Below, piece after piece: positions 16,378 to 25,530 of a DNA stretch of 64,000 nt. This DNA is from Streptomyces canus 299MFChir4.1 (GTDB lineage Bacteria; Actinomycetota; Actinomycetes; Streptomycetales; Streptomycetaceae), in NCBI RefSeq assembly GCF_000383615.1, contig NZ_KB911600.1, positions 1-64,000 of the forward strand, read 5' to 3'. The notes beneath the pieces are model-generated. The model worked only from the letters and a program-made list of their open reading frames with translations. It ran no database searches and was not told the DNA's origin. A program made the translations under genes and the position numbers. Within the stretch, counting starts at the first letter, position 1, and each line of letters starts with the position of its first letter.

Positions 16378-17213
16378 CCGGAGTACCGGCGTCCGCTGCG
16401 GGTGGCCCCTCCGCCGCGAAGGGCGGACCGGCGGGCGCGGTCTCGGGCGCCGCGTCCGGCGTGGCACCGAGCGCTCCCTCGGACGCGGTCTCCGGTACGG
16501 CCGCAGCGATGCACGCCAGTGCCGTCCCCGCGGTGGGTGTCGTTTCCGAAGCGGCGTCGGAGGTCGGCGGCGACTCCGGTGCGAAGCCCGCGCGTGGGGG
16601 GAAGATCGCGGCCGCGGCCGTCAACCAGGCCAGCGTCTGGAACATCGCCAATCTGCTGACCATGCTCCGGCTGCTCCTCGTGCCCGGTTTCGTCGCGCTG
16701 ATGCTGGCCGACGGTGGGCACGACCCCGCGTGGCGCTCGTTCGCCTGGGCGGCCTTCGCCATCGCCATGATCACCGACCTGTTCGACGGGCACCTGGCGC
16801 GCACCTACAACCTCGTCACGGACTTCGGGAAGATCGCCGACCCCATCGCCGACAAGGCGATCATGGGAGCGGCGCTGATCTGTCTGTCCGGCCTCGGCGA
16901 CCTGCCCTGGTGGGTGACGATCGTCATCCTCGGCAGGGAACTCGGGATCACCCTCCTGCGTTTCCTCGTCATCCGGTACGGCGTGATCCCGGCGAGCCGG
17001 GGCGGCAAGCTCAAGACCCTCAGCCAGGGCATCGCCGTAGGGATGTACATCCTGGCGCTGACGGGGTGGCTGGCCACCGCGAGGTTCTGGGTGATGGCTG
17101 TGGCGGTCGTCCTGACCGTCGTGACCGGGCTCGACTATGTGAGACAGGCCATTGTGCTGCGCAGGCAGGGAATCGCCGAGCGCCGAGCGGCGTTGGAGGA
17201 GTCGGAAGCGTGA
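16374..17213 (+). CDS. pgsA: CDP-diacylglycerol--glycerol-3-phosphate 3-phosphatidyltransferase
   Basis: A 279-residue membrane enzyme making phosphatidylglycerophosphate. It has the complete CDP-alcohol phosphotransferase signature: Asp135, Asp138-Gly139, Ala142-Arg143, Gly152, Asp156 and Asp160 (DLFDGHLAR ... DFGKIADPIAD). Several hydrophobic segments follow. The first 85 residues are an unusual Ala/Ser/Gly-rich low-complexity extension before the typical start (NIANLLTMLRLLLVPGF). The start codon overlaps the rimO stop (ATGA), and the stop overlaps the cinA start (GTGA), so rimO-pgsA-cinA look co-transcribed and translationally coupled. Mycobacteria also keep pgsA3 next to clgR. Confidence 0.93.
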   Translation: MTGVPASAAGGPSAAKGGPAGAVSGAASGVAPSAPSDAVSGTAAAMHASAVPAVGVVSEAASEVGGDSGAKPARGGKIAAAAVNQASVWNIANLLTMLRLLLVPGFVALMLADGGHDPAWRSFAWAAFAIAMITDLFDGHLARTYNLVTDFGKIADPIADKAIMGAALICLSGLGDLPWWVTIVILGRELGITLLRFLVIRYGVIPASRGGKLKTLSQGIAVGMYILALTGWLATARFWVMAVAVVLTVVTGLDYVRQAIVLRRQGIAERRAALEESEA

Positions 17214-17755
17214 ATTCCTCGGCCGCCCAAGTGGTGCGACTACTCACCGTGAAGGGTTGGACGCTCGCGGTCGCCGAGTCGCTCACGGGCGGACTGGTTG
17301 CGGCGGAAATCACAGCGGTACCCGGCGCGTCCCAGGCGTTCCGGGGTTCGGTGACCGCCTACGCCACCGAACTGAAGCAGGAGCTGCTGGGGGTCGACGC
17401 CACCCTGCTGGACCAGCGAGGTGCGGTGGACCCGCAGGTCGCGGCCCAGATGGCGGCCGGAGTGCGCAAGGCGCTCGGCGCCGACTGGGGCATCGCGACC
17501 ACCGGGGTCGCGGGCCCGGAACCGCAGGACGGCAAGCCCGTCGGAACGGTATTCGTGGCTGTCGACGGACCCTTCGAGGGCGCTTCCGAGGCAGTCAGTG
17601 GCGGGAAAGTGACCGCGCTGCGGTTGAACGGCGACCGTGCGGAAATTCGTATGGAGAGTGTACGGAGCGTACTCGCACTCCTCCTTGAGGAGCTTGCGAG
17701 CGAACAGACCGGGAATGAGCGGGCACAGGATACGGAACGGAACGGGGGGTTTTGA
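17210..17755 (+). CDS. cinA: CinA C-terminal family nicotinamide-nucleotide amidohydrolase
   Basis: A 181-residue stand-alone CinA C-terminal (PncC-type) domain, a family that deamidates nicotinamide mononucleotide in NAD salvage. Motifs: LAVAESLTGGLVAAEIT near the N-terminus, FRGSVTAYATELKQELLGV, and IATTGVAGPEPQDGKPVGTVFVAV. The N-terminal MoCF-like domain of long CinA proteins is absent. The GTG start at 17210 overlaps the pgsA stop by four bases. The last 20 residues are hydrophilic and not part of the domain. Confidence 0.9.
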   Translation: MNSSAAQVVRLLTVKGWTLAVAESLTGGLVAAEITAVPGASQAFRGSVTAYATELKQELLGVDATLLDQRGAVDPQVAAQMAAGVRKALGADWGIATTGVAGPEPQDGKPVGTVFVAVDGPFEGASEAVSGGKVTALRLNGDRAEIRMESVRSVLALLLEELASEQTGNERAQDTERNGGF

Positions 17756-17864
17756 TGTTTGCAGCCCTGAGTGAACACGACATCGCTCCCCGCACGGCCG
17801 CGGCGCAAGGCGGTACGGTGGGGCGTGAAGGATGCGGCTACGCGGTCCGAGGAGGGAGCCACCG

Positions 17865-18245
17865 ATGATTCTGCTCCGTCGCCTGCTGGGTGACGTGCTG
17901 CGTCGGCAGCGCCAGCGCCAGGGCCGTACTCTGCGCGAGGTCTCCTCCTCCGCCCGAGTCTCACTCGGCTATCTCTCCGAGGTGGAGCGGGGGCAGAAGG
18001 AGGCTTCCTCCGAGCTGCTCTCCGCGATCTGCGACGCGTTGGACGTACGGATGTCCGAGCTCATGCGGGAAGTGAGCGACGAGCTCGCCCTCGCCGAGCT
18101 GGCCCAGTCTGCTGCGGCCACCCCCAGCGAGCCCGTACCGGCGCCCGTGCGCCCGATGCTGGGTTCCGTGTCGGTGAAGGGTGTGCCACCGGAACGAGTG
18201 ACCATCAAGGCGCCGAGCGAAGCGGTGGACGTCGTAGCGGCGTGA
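17865..18245 (+). CDS. clgR: ClgR-type XRE-family transcriptional activator
   Basis: A 126-residue regulator. The HTH_3 domain covers residues 5-65 (LGDVLRRQRQRQGRTLREVSSSARVSLGYLSEVERGQKEASSELL). Its sequence matches the actinobacterial ClgR family, which activates clp protease and lon genes and is itself a Clp substrate. The C-terminus ends in hydrophobic Val-Val-Ala-Ala, consistent with a ClpP-recognised tail in Streptomyces ClgR. The ATG at 17865 has GGAGGGA 7-13 nt upstream. It lies after cinA with a 109-bp gap. The pgsA-clgR adjacency is the same in M. tuberculosis. Confidence 0.9.
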   Translation: MILLRRLLGDVLRRQRQRQGRTLREVSSSARVSLGYLSEVERGQKEASSELLSAICDALDVRMSELMREVSDELALAELAQSAAATPSEPVPAPVRPMLGSVSVKGVPPERVTIKAPSEAVDVVAA

Positions 18246-18453
18246 CGCTCGCGCTCGGTGTGCCGTGAATCGATGGCTCACCGCGAGGAAGTCTGCGAGG
18301 CCCCGGACGGGTTTCTCCAGCTGGTCTGGAGAGGCGCCGGTCGGGGTTTTCGTGCATCTTGGAGCGACGGCCGCGTCGGTGCGTCCGTGTGCCCTTGATG
18401 CGCCCTCCCCGCGGATCGGGCGGCCGTCTAGCGTCCGGGCTGGAGGTGGCTGC

Positions 18454-18777
18454 ATGGCGGGGCCGACAGTACGCCGGGGGATGGCGCTCGGGCTCGGGGC
18501 GCTGTGGTGGTGTGCCGTGGCGCGACTGGTGCTGGCGCCGGACGCCGGGGTGCTCGAAGGGGCGGTCGCGGCGGGTGGGTGGGGGCTGAGCCTGCTGCCG
18601 GTGCACTGTGTGCCGAAGGCGCGGGCCGCGGGAGCCGTAGCCGCTGGGCGGTGGGCTCAGGCGTGGCGGGCGGGCAAGCCTGCCGGCGCGGGGCCGGCCG
18701 GGCAGCCCGCGGAGCCGGGAGCGGTTACCACGGCATCGCCACGCCGCCGTTCGGGCGGAGGATCTGGCCCGTCGTGA
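18454..18777 (+). CDS. Small hypothetical membrane-associated protein
   Basis: A 107-residue protein starting at an ATG with GGAGGTGG 7-14 nt upstream. Residues 9-55 hold two hydrophobic stretches (ALGLGALWWCAVARLVLAP and GWGLSLLPVHCV), followed by an Ala/Gly/Pro-rich polar tail. No family is recognised. Its last 53 bases overlap the convergent dehydrogenase gene, so the true C-terminus may be as given or the two transcripts interfere. The good SD sequence supports translation. Confidence 0.5.
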   Translation: MAGPTVRRGMALGLGALWWCAVARLVLAPDAGVLEGAVAAGGWGLSLLPVHCVPKARAAGAVAAGRWAQAWRAGKPAGAGPAGQPAEPGAVTTASPRRRSGGGSGPS

Positions 18778-19489
18778 AGGACGAGGCGTCGGACGCCAGA
18801 TAGAGCACGGCGTGGGCGATGTCCTCCGGTGCGCCCACGCGCTTGAGCGGTGACATGCGGGACATGAGCGCTTCGGTGTGGGCCTGGGCGTCTTCGTCGT
18901 GGCGGTCGGTCATGGGGGTGCGGATCCATCCGGGTGCGACGGCGTTGACCCGGATGCCGTACGGGCCGACCTCGGTGGCCAGGGTCTTCGTGAGTTGTAC
19001 GACGGCCGCCTTGGCCGCGCCGTAGCAGAGCAGGCCGGCGCCGCCCGTGTCCACGGCGCCGGAGGCCATCGTGACGATGCTGCCCCTCGTCTGCCGGTCG
19101 AGCATCAGACGGGCCGCCTCCTGGCAGGCGTGAAGCACGCCCTTGAAGTTGACGTTCAGGACGCGGTCGAGGTCCTCGTCCCGCGTGTCCAGGACCGGGC
19201 TGCTGTGCATGATCCCGGCGACCGCGGCCAGCACGTCCAGGCGCTCGCAGGAGGTGACGGCCTGGTGGAGCTGTCCCCGGTCGGTGACGTCGAGGGGGTG
19301 GGTGCGGGCGGTGCCGCCGGCGTCTTTGATCAGCGTCGCGGTCTCGTGCAGTCCGGCCGCGTCGAGGTCGGCGCAGTGGACGGTGGCACCCGCCTCGGCG
19401 AGCAGGACGGCGGTCGCGCGGCCGATGCCGCTCGCGGCGCCGGTGACGAACGCGGTGCGTCCGGTGAGGTCGTACGCGCTGACGGCCAT
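18725..19489 (-). CDS. Short-chain dehydrogenase/reductase (SDR family)
   Basis: A 254-residue classical SDR oxidoreductase. The NAD(P) glycine motif is TGAASGIGRA (about residues 13-22), with acidic CADLDAAGL suggesting NAD preference. The catalytic Ser region (MASGAVDTGGAG) has Tyr-x-x-x-Lys (CYGAAKAAV). The C-terminus is RPNGGVAMPW. The substrate is unknown. The ATG at 19489 has no SD, but a -35 TTGACG and -10 TACCGT end six bases before it, indicating a leaderless transcript. It lies immediately after nei on the same strand. Confidence 0.88.
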   Translation of the reverse strand: MAVSAYDLTGRTAFVTGAASGIGRATAVLLAEAGATVHCADLDAAGLHETATLIKDAGGTARTHPLDVTDRGQLHQAVTSCERLDVLAAVAGIMHSSPVLDTRDEDLDRVLNVNFKGVLHACQEAARLMLDRQTRGSIVTMASGAVDTGGAGLLCYGAAKAAVVQLTKTLATEVGPYGIRVNAVAPGWIRTPMTDRHDEDAQAHTEALMSRMSPLKRVGAPEDIAHAVLYLASDASSFTTGQILRPNGGVAMPW

Positions 19490-19495
19490 GGAGCG

Positions 19496-19525
19496 ACGGT
19501 ACGAGCATTTCTGACGGGTCGTCAA
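19496..19525 (-). promoter_or_regulatory. Promoter for leaderless SDR transcript
   Basis: On the minus strand TTGACG (19525-19520), an 18-nt spacer and TACCGT (19501-19496), then six bases to the ATG. The -35 overlaps the nei stop codon. Confidence 0.6.
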
Positions 19526-20385
19526 TTAGTCGTACGGCGTGAGGTTCTGGAGTGTGTTCCACCCGGTCCACCCGGTGCCCTGCGGTGTGGGCTCGGGGTC
19601 GGGCCGATCTGGCAGGTCGGGCACCAGTACGTGGGGCGTTCGCGGGAGCCGTCGCCCTGGTCGGCGACCCGGAGAGAGGTGCGGCAGCGGAGGCAGGGGC
19701 GGGGGGCGCGGCCGTAGACGAACAGGTCCTGGCCGCGGCGGCCGGTCGTGCTGCGGACCGGGCGGTCGCGGTTGGCCTCCAGGAGCTTCTTGGCGAGTGC
19801 GGGAAGCTGTGCGGCGCGGTCCGCGGGGAGGGCGCCGACGGGGAGCCAGGGAGTGGCGCCGAGCAGGAAGCAGAGCTCGCTCTTGTAGACGTTGCCGATG
19901 CCGGCGAGATTGCGCTGGTCGAGGAGGGCCTCGCCGAGGGGGCGGGCCGGGTCCCGGAGGAGGTTGGCGAGGGCGCGCTCGGGGTCCCAGTCCGGGCCGA
20001 GGAGGTCGGGGCCGAGATGGCCGACGGCCTTGTGCTCGTCCGCGGTGCGGAGCAGTTCGAGGACGGGGAGGCGGTAGCCGACGGCTGTGCGGTCGGTGTT
20101 GGCCAGGATCGCGCGGATCTGGTGGGTGGGGCCGCCGGTCCAGCGCTGGTTCTCCGCGTACACCTTCCAGGAGCCGTCCATGCGGAGGTGGGAGTGGAGC
20201 GTCAGGCCGCCTTCGATGCGGGTGAGGAGGTGTTTGCCGCGAGGGGTGACGTCCAGGACCCTGCGGCCTGTGAGGTCGGCTGTGGCGTATTTCGGCACCC
20301 TCAGGTCGCTGCGGGTCAGCACCTTGTCCGTGAGGGCGGTGTGCAGGCGCTTCGCGGCTTGCCAGACGGTGTCTCCTTCGGGCAT
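19522..20385 (-). CDS. nei: Endonuclease VIII/formamidopyrimidine-DNA glycosylase family protein (Nei)
   Basis: A 287-residue base-excision repair glycosylase/AP lyase. The N-terminus MPEGDTVW gives the catalytic Pro2 and Glu3 of the Nei class. A helix-two-turn-helix region (LLDQRNLAGIGNVYKSELCFLLG) and a C-terminal zinc finger (CLRC ... CPTC) complete the family layout. It removes oxidised pyrimidines. The C-terminal tail beyond the zinc finger is short and Arg/Gly-rich. It lies 110 bp downstream of lhr on the same strand and ends at the SDR promoter. Confidence 0.93.
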   Translation of the reverse strand: MPEGDTVWQAAKRLHTALTDKVLTRSDLRVPKYATADLTGRRVLDVTPRGKHLLTRIEGGLTLHSHLRMDGSWKVYAENQRWTGGPTHQIRAILANTDRTAVGYRLPVLELLRTADEHKAVGHLGPDLLGPDWDPERALANLLRDPARPLGEALLDQRNLAGIGNVYKSELCFLLGATPWLPVGALPADRAAQLPALAKKLLEANRDRPVRSTTGRRGQDLFVYGRAPRPCLRCRTSLRVADQGDGSRERPTYWCPTCQIGPTPSPHRRAPGGPGGTHSRTSRRTTN

Positions 20386-20495
20386 GGGTCAAGGGTGGCA
20401 TGGGGGGAGGGCGGAGGGGTGCGGGTGGCTCCTGTGGTGCTTGATCGCCGTCGGCGGCTGCGGGAGCGCCGACGGCGGCTGTGTGGCGTGTGGGG

Positions 20496-23400
20496 TCAGG
20501 CGCGTAGGCGTAGGCCCCGTGGGGTGGCGATGAAGCCTGCTGTTTCCAGGAGGGTGCCCAAAGGGGAGGTCAGGGCTGAGGTGCCGTTGATGCGTTCCAC
20601 TGTGACCGTGCCCAGGGAGCCGGCCTTGGCCGCTGCTGCGAGGGCTTCGGAGGCCGTGCGCAGGCGGGGGTCGTCGGTGGCGGTGGTGTCGGGGGCGGAG
20701 GGCCAGGCCAGGAGGGTCTTGCCGCCCCGCTCCATGTAGAGCGTGAGCTCGCCGTCCACGAGGACCACCAGGGAGCCCGCCTTGCGACCGGGCTTGTGGC
20801 CTGCCTCGGTCGGGGGGTCGGGCCAGGAGAGGGCGGCGCCGTAGGCGTTGGCGGGGTCGGCGGCCGCCAGGACCACGGCTCGGGAGGCGTCCGAGGCGTT
20901 CTGCCCGCGGTTGCCGAAGCCGGAACCGTACGCGGGAGTGCCTTGCCAGTGCTGGGGGGTGGGTTGGGGTGGGTAGTCGCGCGGTGAGATGTACTCGTCG
21001 CGGGAAGCGGGGGAGACGGGGGAGACGGAAGACCTGGGCCCCACGGATCCGGATGTGAAGTCCGGGCCGGTTTCCGGGCCGGGGGCGTCCGGGTTGTCGA
21101 AGGCCTTGGTCCAGTCCCAGTCCTCCGCTGCTGGATCGGCCTGTGCGGGGCCGTGGGACCCGTCGGGTGTCCAGGCGGGCTCCCAGCCGTCGGCAGCTGC
21201 GCTTTCGGGGACGGGCTCGCCGCGGTCGCGGGCGTTGGACACCGCGCGGAGGCGGTCGACCGCGCCGTCCATGGCGAACTGGGCGGCGCCGAGCCCCTCC
21301 ACGACATAGCCGCGGCGGGCCTGGCCGCTGTCCTCGAAGGCGGAGAGGATGCGGTACGTCGCCGAGAATCCGCCCTCCACGCCCTCCGCCGACACGGCTC
21401 CCCGGGTGACCACTCCGTGCCGGTCGAGGAGGGTGCGGGCCAGGGCATGGGCGCGCACGGTCGGGTCGGCCTCGCGCGGCGGGAGCAGGGACCAGCGGCC
21501 GGCGACGGTCGGCGGACCGGTGCGGGAGGCGGTGCGGGCGGCCGCGGTGAGGGAGCCGTAGCGGCCGCGGGGGATCGTGCGTTTGGCGCGGTGGGCGGTG
21601 GCGCCTGCGGTGCGGCCGGAGCCCAGCAGGGAGCGCATCGGGGTGAGGGTGTCGTTGGTGAGCCGCCCGGACCAGGCCAGGTCCCATACGGCGTCGGCCA
21701 GTTGGGGGTCGGTGGCGTCGGGGTGGGTGGTGGCGCGGACCTGGTCGGCGATCTGGCGGAAGAACAGGCCGTAGCCGCCGTTGAGGGCGTCCAGGACGGA
21801 CTGGTGGAGGGCCGTCAGCTCCAGGGGATGCGGCGGGGGCAGGAGGAGGGGCGCCGCGTCCGCCAGGTACAGGGAGACCCAGCCGTCCTTGCCCGGGAGC
21901 GCGCCCGCTCCGGCCCACACGATCTCCCCGGCGGCCGTGAGCTCGTCGAGCAGAGCCGGGGTGTAATTCGTGACGCGTGACGGCAGGACGAGCTTCTCCA
22001 GGGCGGAGGCGGGCACGGAGGCGCCCTGCAACTGCTCCACGGCACGTACCAGTCCGTCGATTCCGCGCAGGGAGTGTCCCTTGCCGATGTGCTGCCACTG
22101 CGGGAGGAACTGGGCGAGGGCCGGCGGTGGCACCGGTTCCAGTTCATGGCGCAGGGCTGCCAGGGAACGGCGGCGCAGGCGGCGGAGCACGGTCGCGTCG
22201 CACCACTCCTGGCCGATGCCCGCCGGATGGAACTCACCCTGTACGACCCGTCCGCTCGCGGCCAGCCGCTGCAAGGCACCCTCGGTGACCGCCGTGCCCA
22301 GGCCGAAGCGGGCCGCGGCCGTCGCCGAGGTGAAGGGGCCATGGGTGCGGGCGTAGCGCGCGAGGAGGTCGCCGAGGGGGTCCTTGACCGGTTCGGTGAA
22401 GGCCTCCGGGACGCCGACCGGCAGCGCTGTGCCGAGGGCGTCGCGCAGGCGGCCGGCGTCCTCGATCGCCGCCCAGTGTTCGGCGCCGCCGACCCGGACC
22501 TTGATCGTGCGGCGGGCGCGGGCGAGGTCCTGCGCCCACTGCGGCTCGGCGCCGCGCTCGACCAGCTCGGCGTCCGTGAGCGGGCCGAGGACGCGGAGGA
22601 CGTCCGCGACCCCCTCGGCGTCCTTGACCCGGCGGTCCTCGGTGAGCCACTGGAGCTCCCGCTCCAGCTCGGTCAGGACCTCGGCGTCGAGCAGCTCGCG
22701 CAGCTCCGCCTGGCCCAGCAGCTCGGCCAGCAGACGCGAGTCCAGTGAGAGGGCCGCCGCCCGGCGCTCGGCGAGGGGCGAGTCGCCCTCGTACAGGAAC
22801 TGGGCGACGTAGCCGAAGAGGAGGGAGCGGGCGAAGGGGGAGGGCTCGGGGGTGGTGACCTCGACCAGTCGGACCCGGCGGGACTCCAGATCACCCATCA
22901 GCTCGACGAGGCCGGGCACGTCGAAGACGTCCTGGAGGCACTCGCGGACCGCTTCCAGGACGATCGGGAACGAACCGAACTCGCTCGCCACCTGGAGCAG
23001 TTGGGAGGCACGCTGGCGCTGCTGCCACAGGGGGGTGCGCTTGCCGGGGTTGCGGCGCGGCAGCAGGAGCGCCCGGGCGGCGCATTCGCGGAAGCGGGAG
23101 GCGAACAGGGCCGAGCCGCCGACCTGGTCGGTGACGACCTGGTCGACCTCGCCCTTGTCGAAGACGACGTCCGCCGCACCCACCGGAGCCTGTTCGGCGT
23201 CGTACTCGGTGCCGGCCCTGGTCGGTTCCCGGTCGAGGAGATCCAGGCTCATCAGGTCGGCGTCGGGCAGCCGTAGGACGATGCCGTCGTCGGCGTGCAT
23301 GACCTGGGCGTCCATGCCGTAGCGCTCGGAGAGCTTGGCGCCGAGGGCCAGCGCCCAGGGGGCGTGGACCTGGGCGCCGAAGGGGGAGTGGACGACGACC

Positions 23401-25463
23401 CGCCAGTCGCCGAGCTCGTCCCGGAAGCGCTCCACGACGATCGTCCGGTCGTCGGGGACATGGCCGCAGGCCTCGCGCTGTTCGTCCAGGTAGGACAGGA
23501 CATTGTCCGCCGCCCACGCGTCCAGGCCCGCGGTGAGCAGGCGCAGGCGGGCGTCCTCCTTGGACAGGGAGCCCACCTCGCGGAGGAACGCGCCCACCGC
23601 ACGGCCCAGTTCGAGGGGGCGGCCCAGCTGGTCGCCCTTCCAGAACGGGAGCCTGCCGGGGACGCCGGGGGCGGGGGAGACCAGGACACGGTCGCGGGTG
23701 ATGTCCTCGATGCGCCAGGAACTGGTGCCGAGCGTGAAGACGTCCCCGACGCGTGACTCGTAGACCATCTCCTCGTCGAGCTCGCCGACCCGCCCGCCGC
23801 CCTTCTTGGGGTCGGACCCGGCGAGGAAGACACCGAAGAGGCCGCGGTCGGGAATGGTGCCGCCGGAGGTGACGGCGAGACGCTGGGCGCCGGGGCGGCC
23901 GGTGATCGTGCCGGCGATGCGGTCCCAGACCACGCGCGGGCGCAGCTCGGCGAAGGCGTCGGAGGGATAGCGGCCCGCGAGCATGTCGAGGACCGCGGTG
24001 AAGGCGGACTCGGGGAGGGAGGCGAAGGGGGCCGCCCTACGGACCGTGGCCAGGAGGTCGTCGAGCTGCCAGGTGTCCATCGAGGTCATCGCGACGACCT
24101 GCTGGGCGAGGACGTCCAAGGGGTTCGCGGGGACCTTCAGGGACTCGATGGAACCGGTCCGCATGCGTTCCGTGACGACCGCTGCCTGGACCAGGTCGCC
24201 TCGGTACTTCGGGAAGACCACACCGGTGGAGACCGCGCCGACCTGGTGGCCCGCGCGGCCGACGCGCTGCAGGCCGGAGGCCACGGAAGGGGGCGACTCG
24301 ACCTGGATCACCAGGTCCACCGCGCCCATGTCGATGCCGAGTTCGAGGCTGGACGTCGCCACCACAGCGGGGAGACGGCCTGCCTTGAGGTCCTCCTCGA
24401 CCAGGGCGCGCTGCTCCTTGGAGACCGAGCCGTGGTGGGCCCTGGCGATGACCGGGGGCGCTCCCTGAGCCGCGCCTGAGCCGCCCATGAGTTCGGCCGG
24501 GGCGTGGTGTTCGTCCAGGGGCTCGCCGGTCGCCCGCTCGTAGGCGATCTCGTTGAGACGGTTGCAGAGGCGTTCCGCGAGGCGGCGGGAGTTCGCGAAG
24601 ACGATCGTGGAGCGGTGGGACTGGACGAGGTCGGCGATGCGCTCCTCCACGTGCGGCCAGATGGAGGGACGCTCCGCGCCTTCGTTGCCCTCGGCGACCG
24701 GGGAGCCGCCGAGCTCGCCGAGGTCTTCCACCGGGACCACGACCGAGAGGTCGAACTCCTTGCCGGACTTCGGCTGAACGATCTCCACCCTGCGCTGGGG
24801 GGAGAGGTAGCGGGCGATCTCGTCGACCGGGCGGACCGTGGCGGACAGGCCGATGCGGCGGGCCGGCTTCGGGAGGAGTTCGTCCAGGCGCTCCAGGGAG
24901 AGGGCCAGGTGGGCGCCGCGCTTGGTGCCGGCCACGGCATGGACCTCGTCGAGGATCACTGTCTCGATGCCGGTGAGCGCGTCCCGGGTCGCCGACGTCA
25001 GCATCAGGAACAGGGATTCCGGGGTGGTGATCAGGATGTCCGGGGGGCGGGTGGACAGGGCCCGGCGCTCGGCCGGAGGGGTGTCGCCGGAGCGGATGCC
25101 CACCTTGACCTCGGGCTCGGGGAGGCCCAGGCGGACGGACTCCTGGCGGATGCCGGTGAGGGGACTGCGGAGGTTGCGCTCCACGTCGACGGCGAGGGCC
25201 TTGAGGGGGGAGACGTACAGGACTCGGCAGCGCTTCTTGGGGTCCGCGGGCGGGGGTGTGGAGGCCAGCTGGTCCAGAGCGGCGAGGAAGGCGGCCAGGG
25301 TCTTGCCGGAGCCGGTGGGGGCGACGACGAGTACGTCCGAGCCCTCCGCGATGGCCTGCCACGCGCCGGCCTGGGCGGTGGTGGGTGCGTCGAACGCACC
25401 TGTGAACCAGCCGCGGGTGGCGGGGGAGAAGCCGTTCAGGGCTCGGTGTGCTGGGCTGACCAT
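20496..25463 (-). CDS. lhr: Lhr-type ATP-dependent DNA helicase
   Basis: A 1655-residue superfamily-2 DNA helicase, a DNA repair enzyme well studied in mycobacteria. N-terminal motifs: AIAEGSDVLVVAPTGSGKTLAAF (Walker A), ILDEVHAVAGTKRGAH (DEVH box) and LSATVRPVDEIARYL. The RecA2 domain has HHGSVSKEQRALVEEDLKAG and QRVGRAGHQVG. Winged-helix and Lhr-core domains follow, and a long C-terminal region has a Pro/Ser/Asp-rich disordered insert (about residues 1450-1540) before the final conserved part. It is somewhat longer than E. coli Lhr (1538). The ATG at 25463 follows AGGATGG. The frame stays open upstream, but that part is Pro/Arg-rich shadow sequence. Confidence 0.93.
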   Translation of the reverse strand: MVSPAHRALNGFSPATRGWFTGAFDAPTTAQAGAWQAIAEGSDVLVVAPTGSGKTLAAFLAALDQLASTPPPADPKKRCRVLYVSPLKALAVDVERNLRSPLTGIRQESVRLGLPEPEVKVGIRSGDTPPAERRALSTRPPDILITTPESLFLMLTSATRDALTGIETVILDEVHAVAGTKRGAHLALSLERLDELLPKPARRIGLSATVRPVDEIARYLSPQRRVEIVQPKSGKEFDLSVVVPVEDLGELGGSPVAEGNEGAERPSIWPHVEERIADLVQSHRSTIVFANSRRLAERLCNRLNEIAYERATGEPLDEHHAPAELMGGSGAAQGAPPVIARAHHGSVSKEQRALVEEDLKAGRLPAVVATSSLELGIDMGAVDLVIQVESPPSVASGLQRVGRAGHQVGAVSTGVVFPKYRGDLVQAAVVTERMRTGSIESLKVPANPLDVLAQQVVAMTSMDTWQLDDLLATVRRAAPFASLPESAFTAVLDMLAGRYPSDAFAELRPRVVWDRIAGTITGRPGAQRLAVTSGGTIPDRGLFGVFLAGSDPKKGGGRVGELDEEMVYESRVGDVFTLGTSSWRIEDITRDRVLVSPAPGVPGRLPFWKGDQLGRPLELGRAVGAFLREVGSLSKEDARLRLLTAGLDAWAADNVLSYLDEQREACGHVPDDRTIVVERFRDELGDWRVVVHSPFGAQVHAPWALALGAKLSERYGMDAQVMHADDGIVLRLPDADLMSLDLLDREPTRAGTEYDAEQAPVGAADVVFDKGEVDQVVTDQVGGSALFASRFRECAARALLLPRRNPGKRTPLWQQRQRASQLLQVASEFGSFPIVLEAVRECLQDVFDVPGLVELMGDLESRRVRLVEVTTPEPSPFARSLLFGYVAQFLYEGDSPLAERRAAALSLDSRLLAELLGQAELRELLDAEVLTELERELQWLTEDRRVKDAEGVADVLRVLGPLTDAELVERGAEPQWAQDLARARRTIKVRVGGAEHWAAIEDAGRLRDALGTALPVGVPEAFTEPVKDPLGDLLARYARTHGPFTSATAAARFGLGTAVTEGALQRLAASGRVVQGEFHPAGIGQEWCDATVLRRLRRRSLAALRHELEPVPPPALAQFLPQWQHIGKGHSLRGIDGLVRAVEQLQGASVPASALEKLVLPSRVTNYTPALLDELTAAGEIVWAGAGALPGKDGWVSLYLADAAPLLLPPPHPLELTALHQSVLDALNGGYGLFFRQIADQVRATTHPDATDPQLADAVWDLAWSGRLTNDTLTPMRSLLGSGRTAGATAHRAKRTIPRGRYGSLTAAARTASRTGPPTVAGRWSLLPPREADPTVRAHALARTLLDRHGVVTRGAVSAEGVEGGFSATYRILSAFEDSGQARRGYVVEGLGAAQFAMDGAVDRLRAVSNARDRGEPVPESAAADGWEPAWTPDGSHGPAQADPAAEDWDWTKAFDNPDAPGPETGPDFTSGSVGPRSSVSPVSPASRDEYISPRDYPPQPTPQHWQGTPAYGSGFGNRGQNASDASRAVVLAAADPANAYGAALSWPDPPTEAGHKPGRKAGSLVVLVDGELTLYMERGGKTLLAWPSAPDTTATDDPRLRTASEALAAAAKAGSLGTVTVERINGTSALTSPLGTLLETAGFIATPRGLRLRA

Positions 25464-25530
25464 GCGTCCATCCTGCACCCGGCCACTGACAATGCCTGCG
25501 GCGGTTGGGCGGGTGGGGGTGGTGCGTTTG

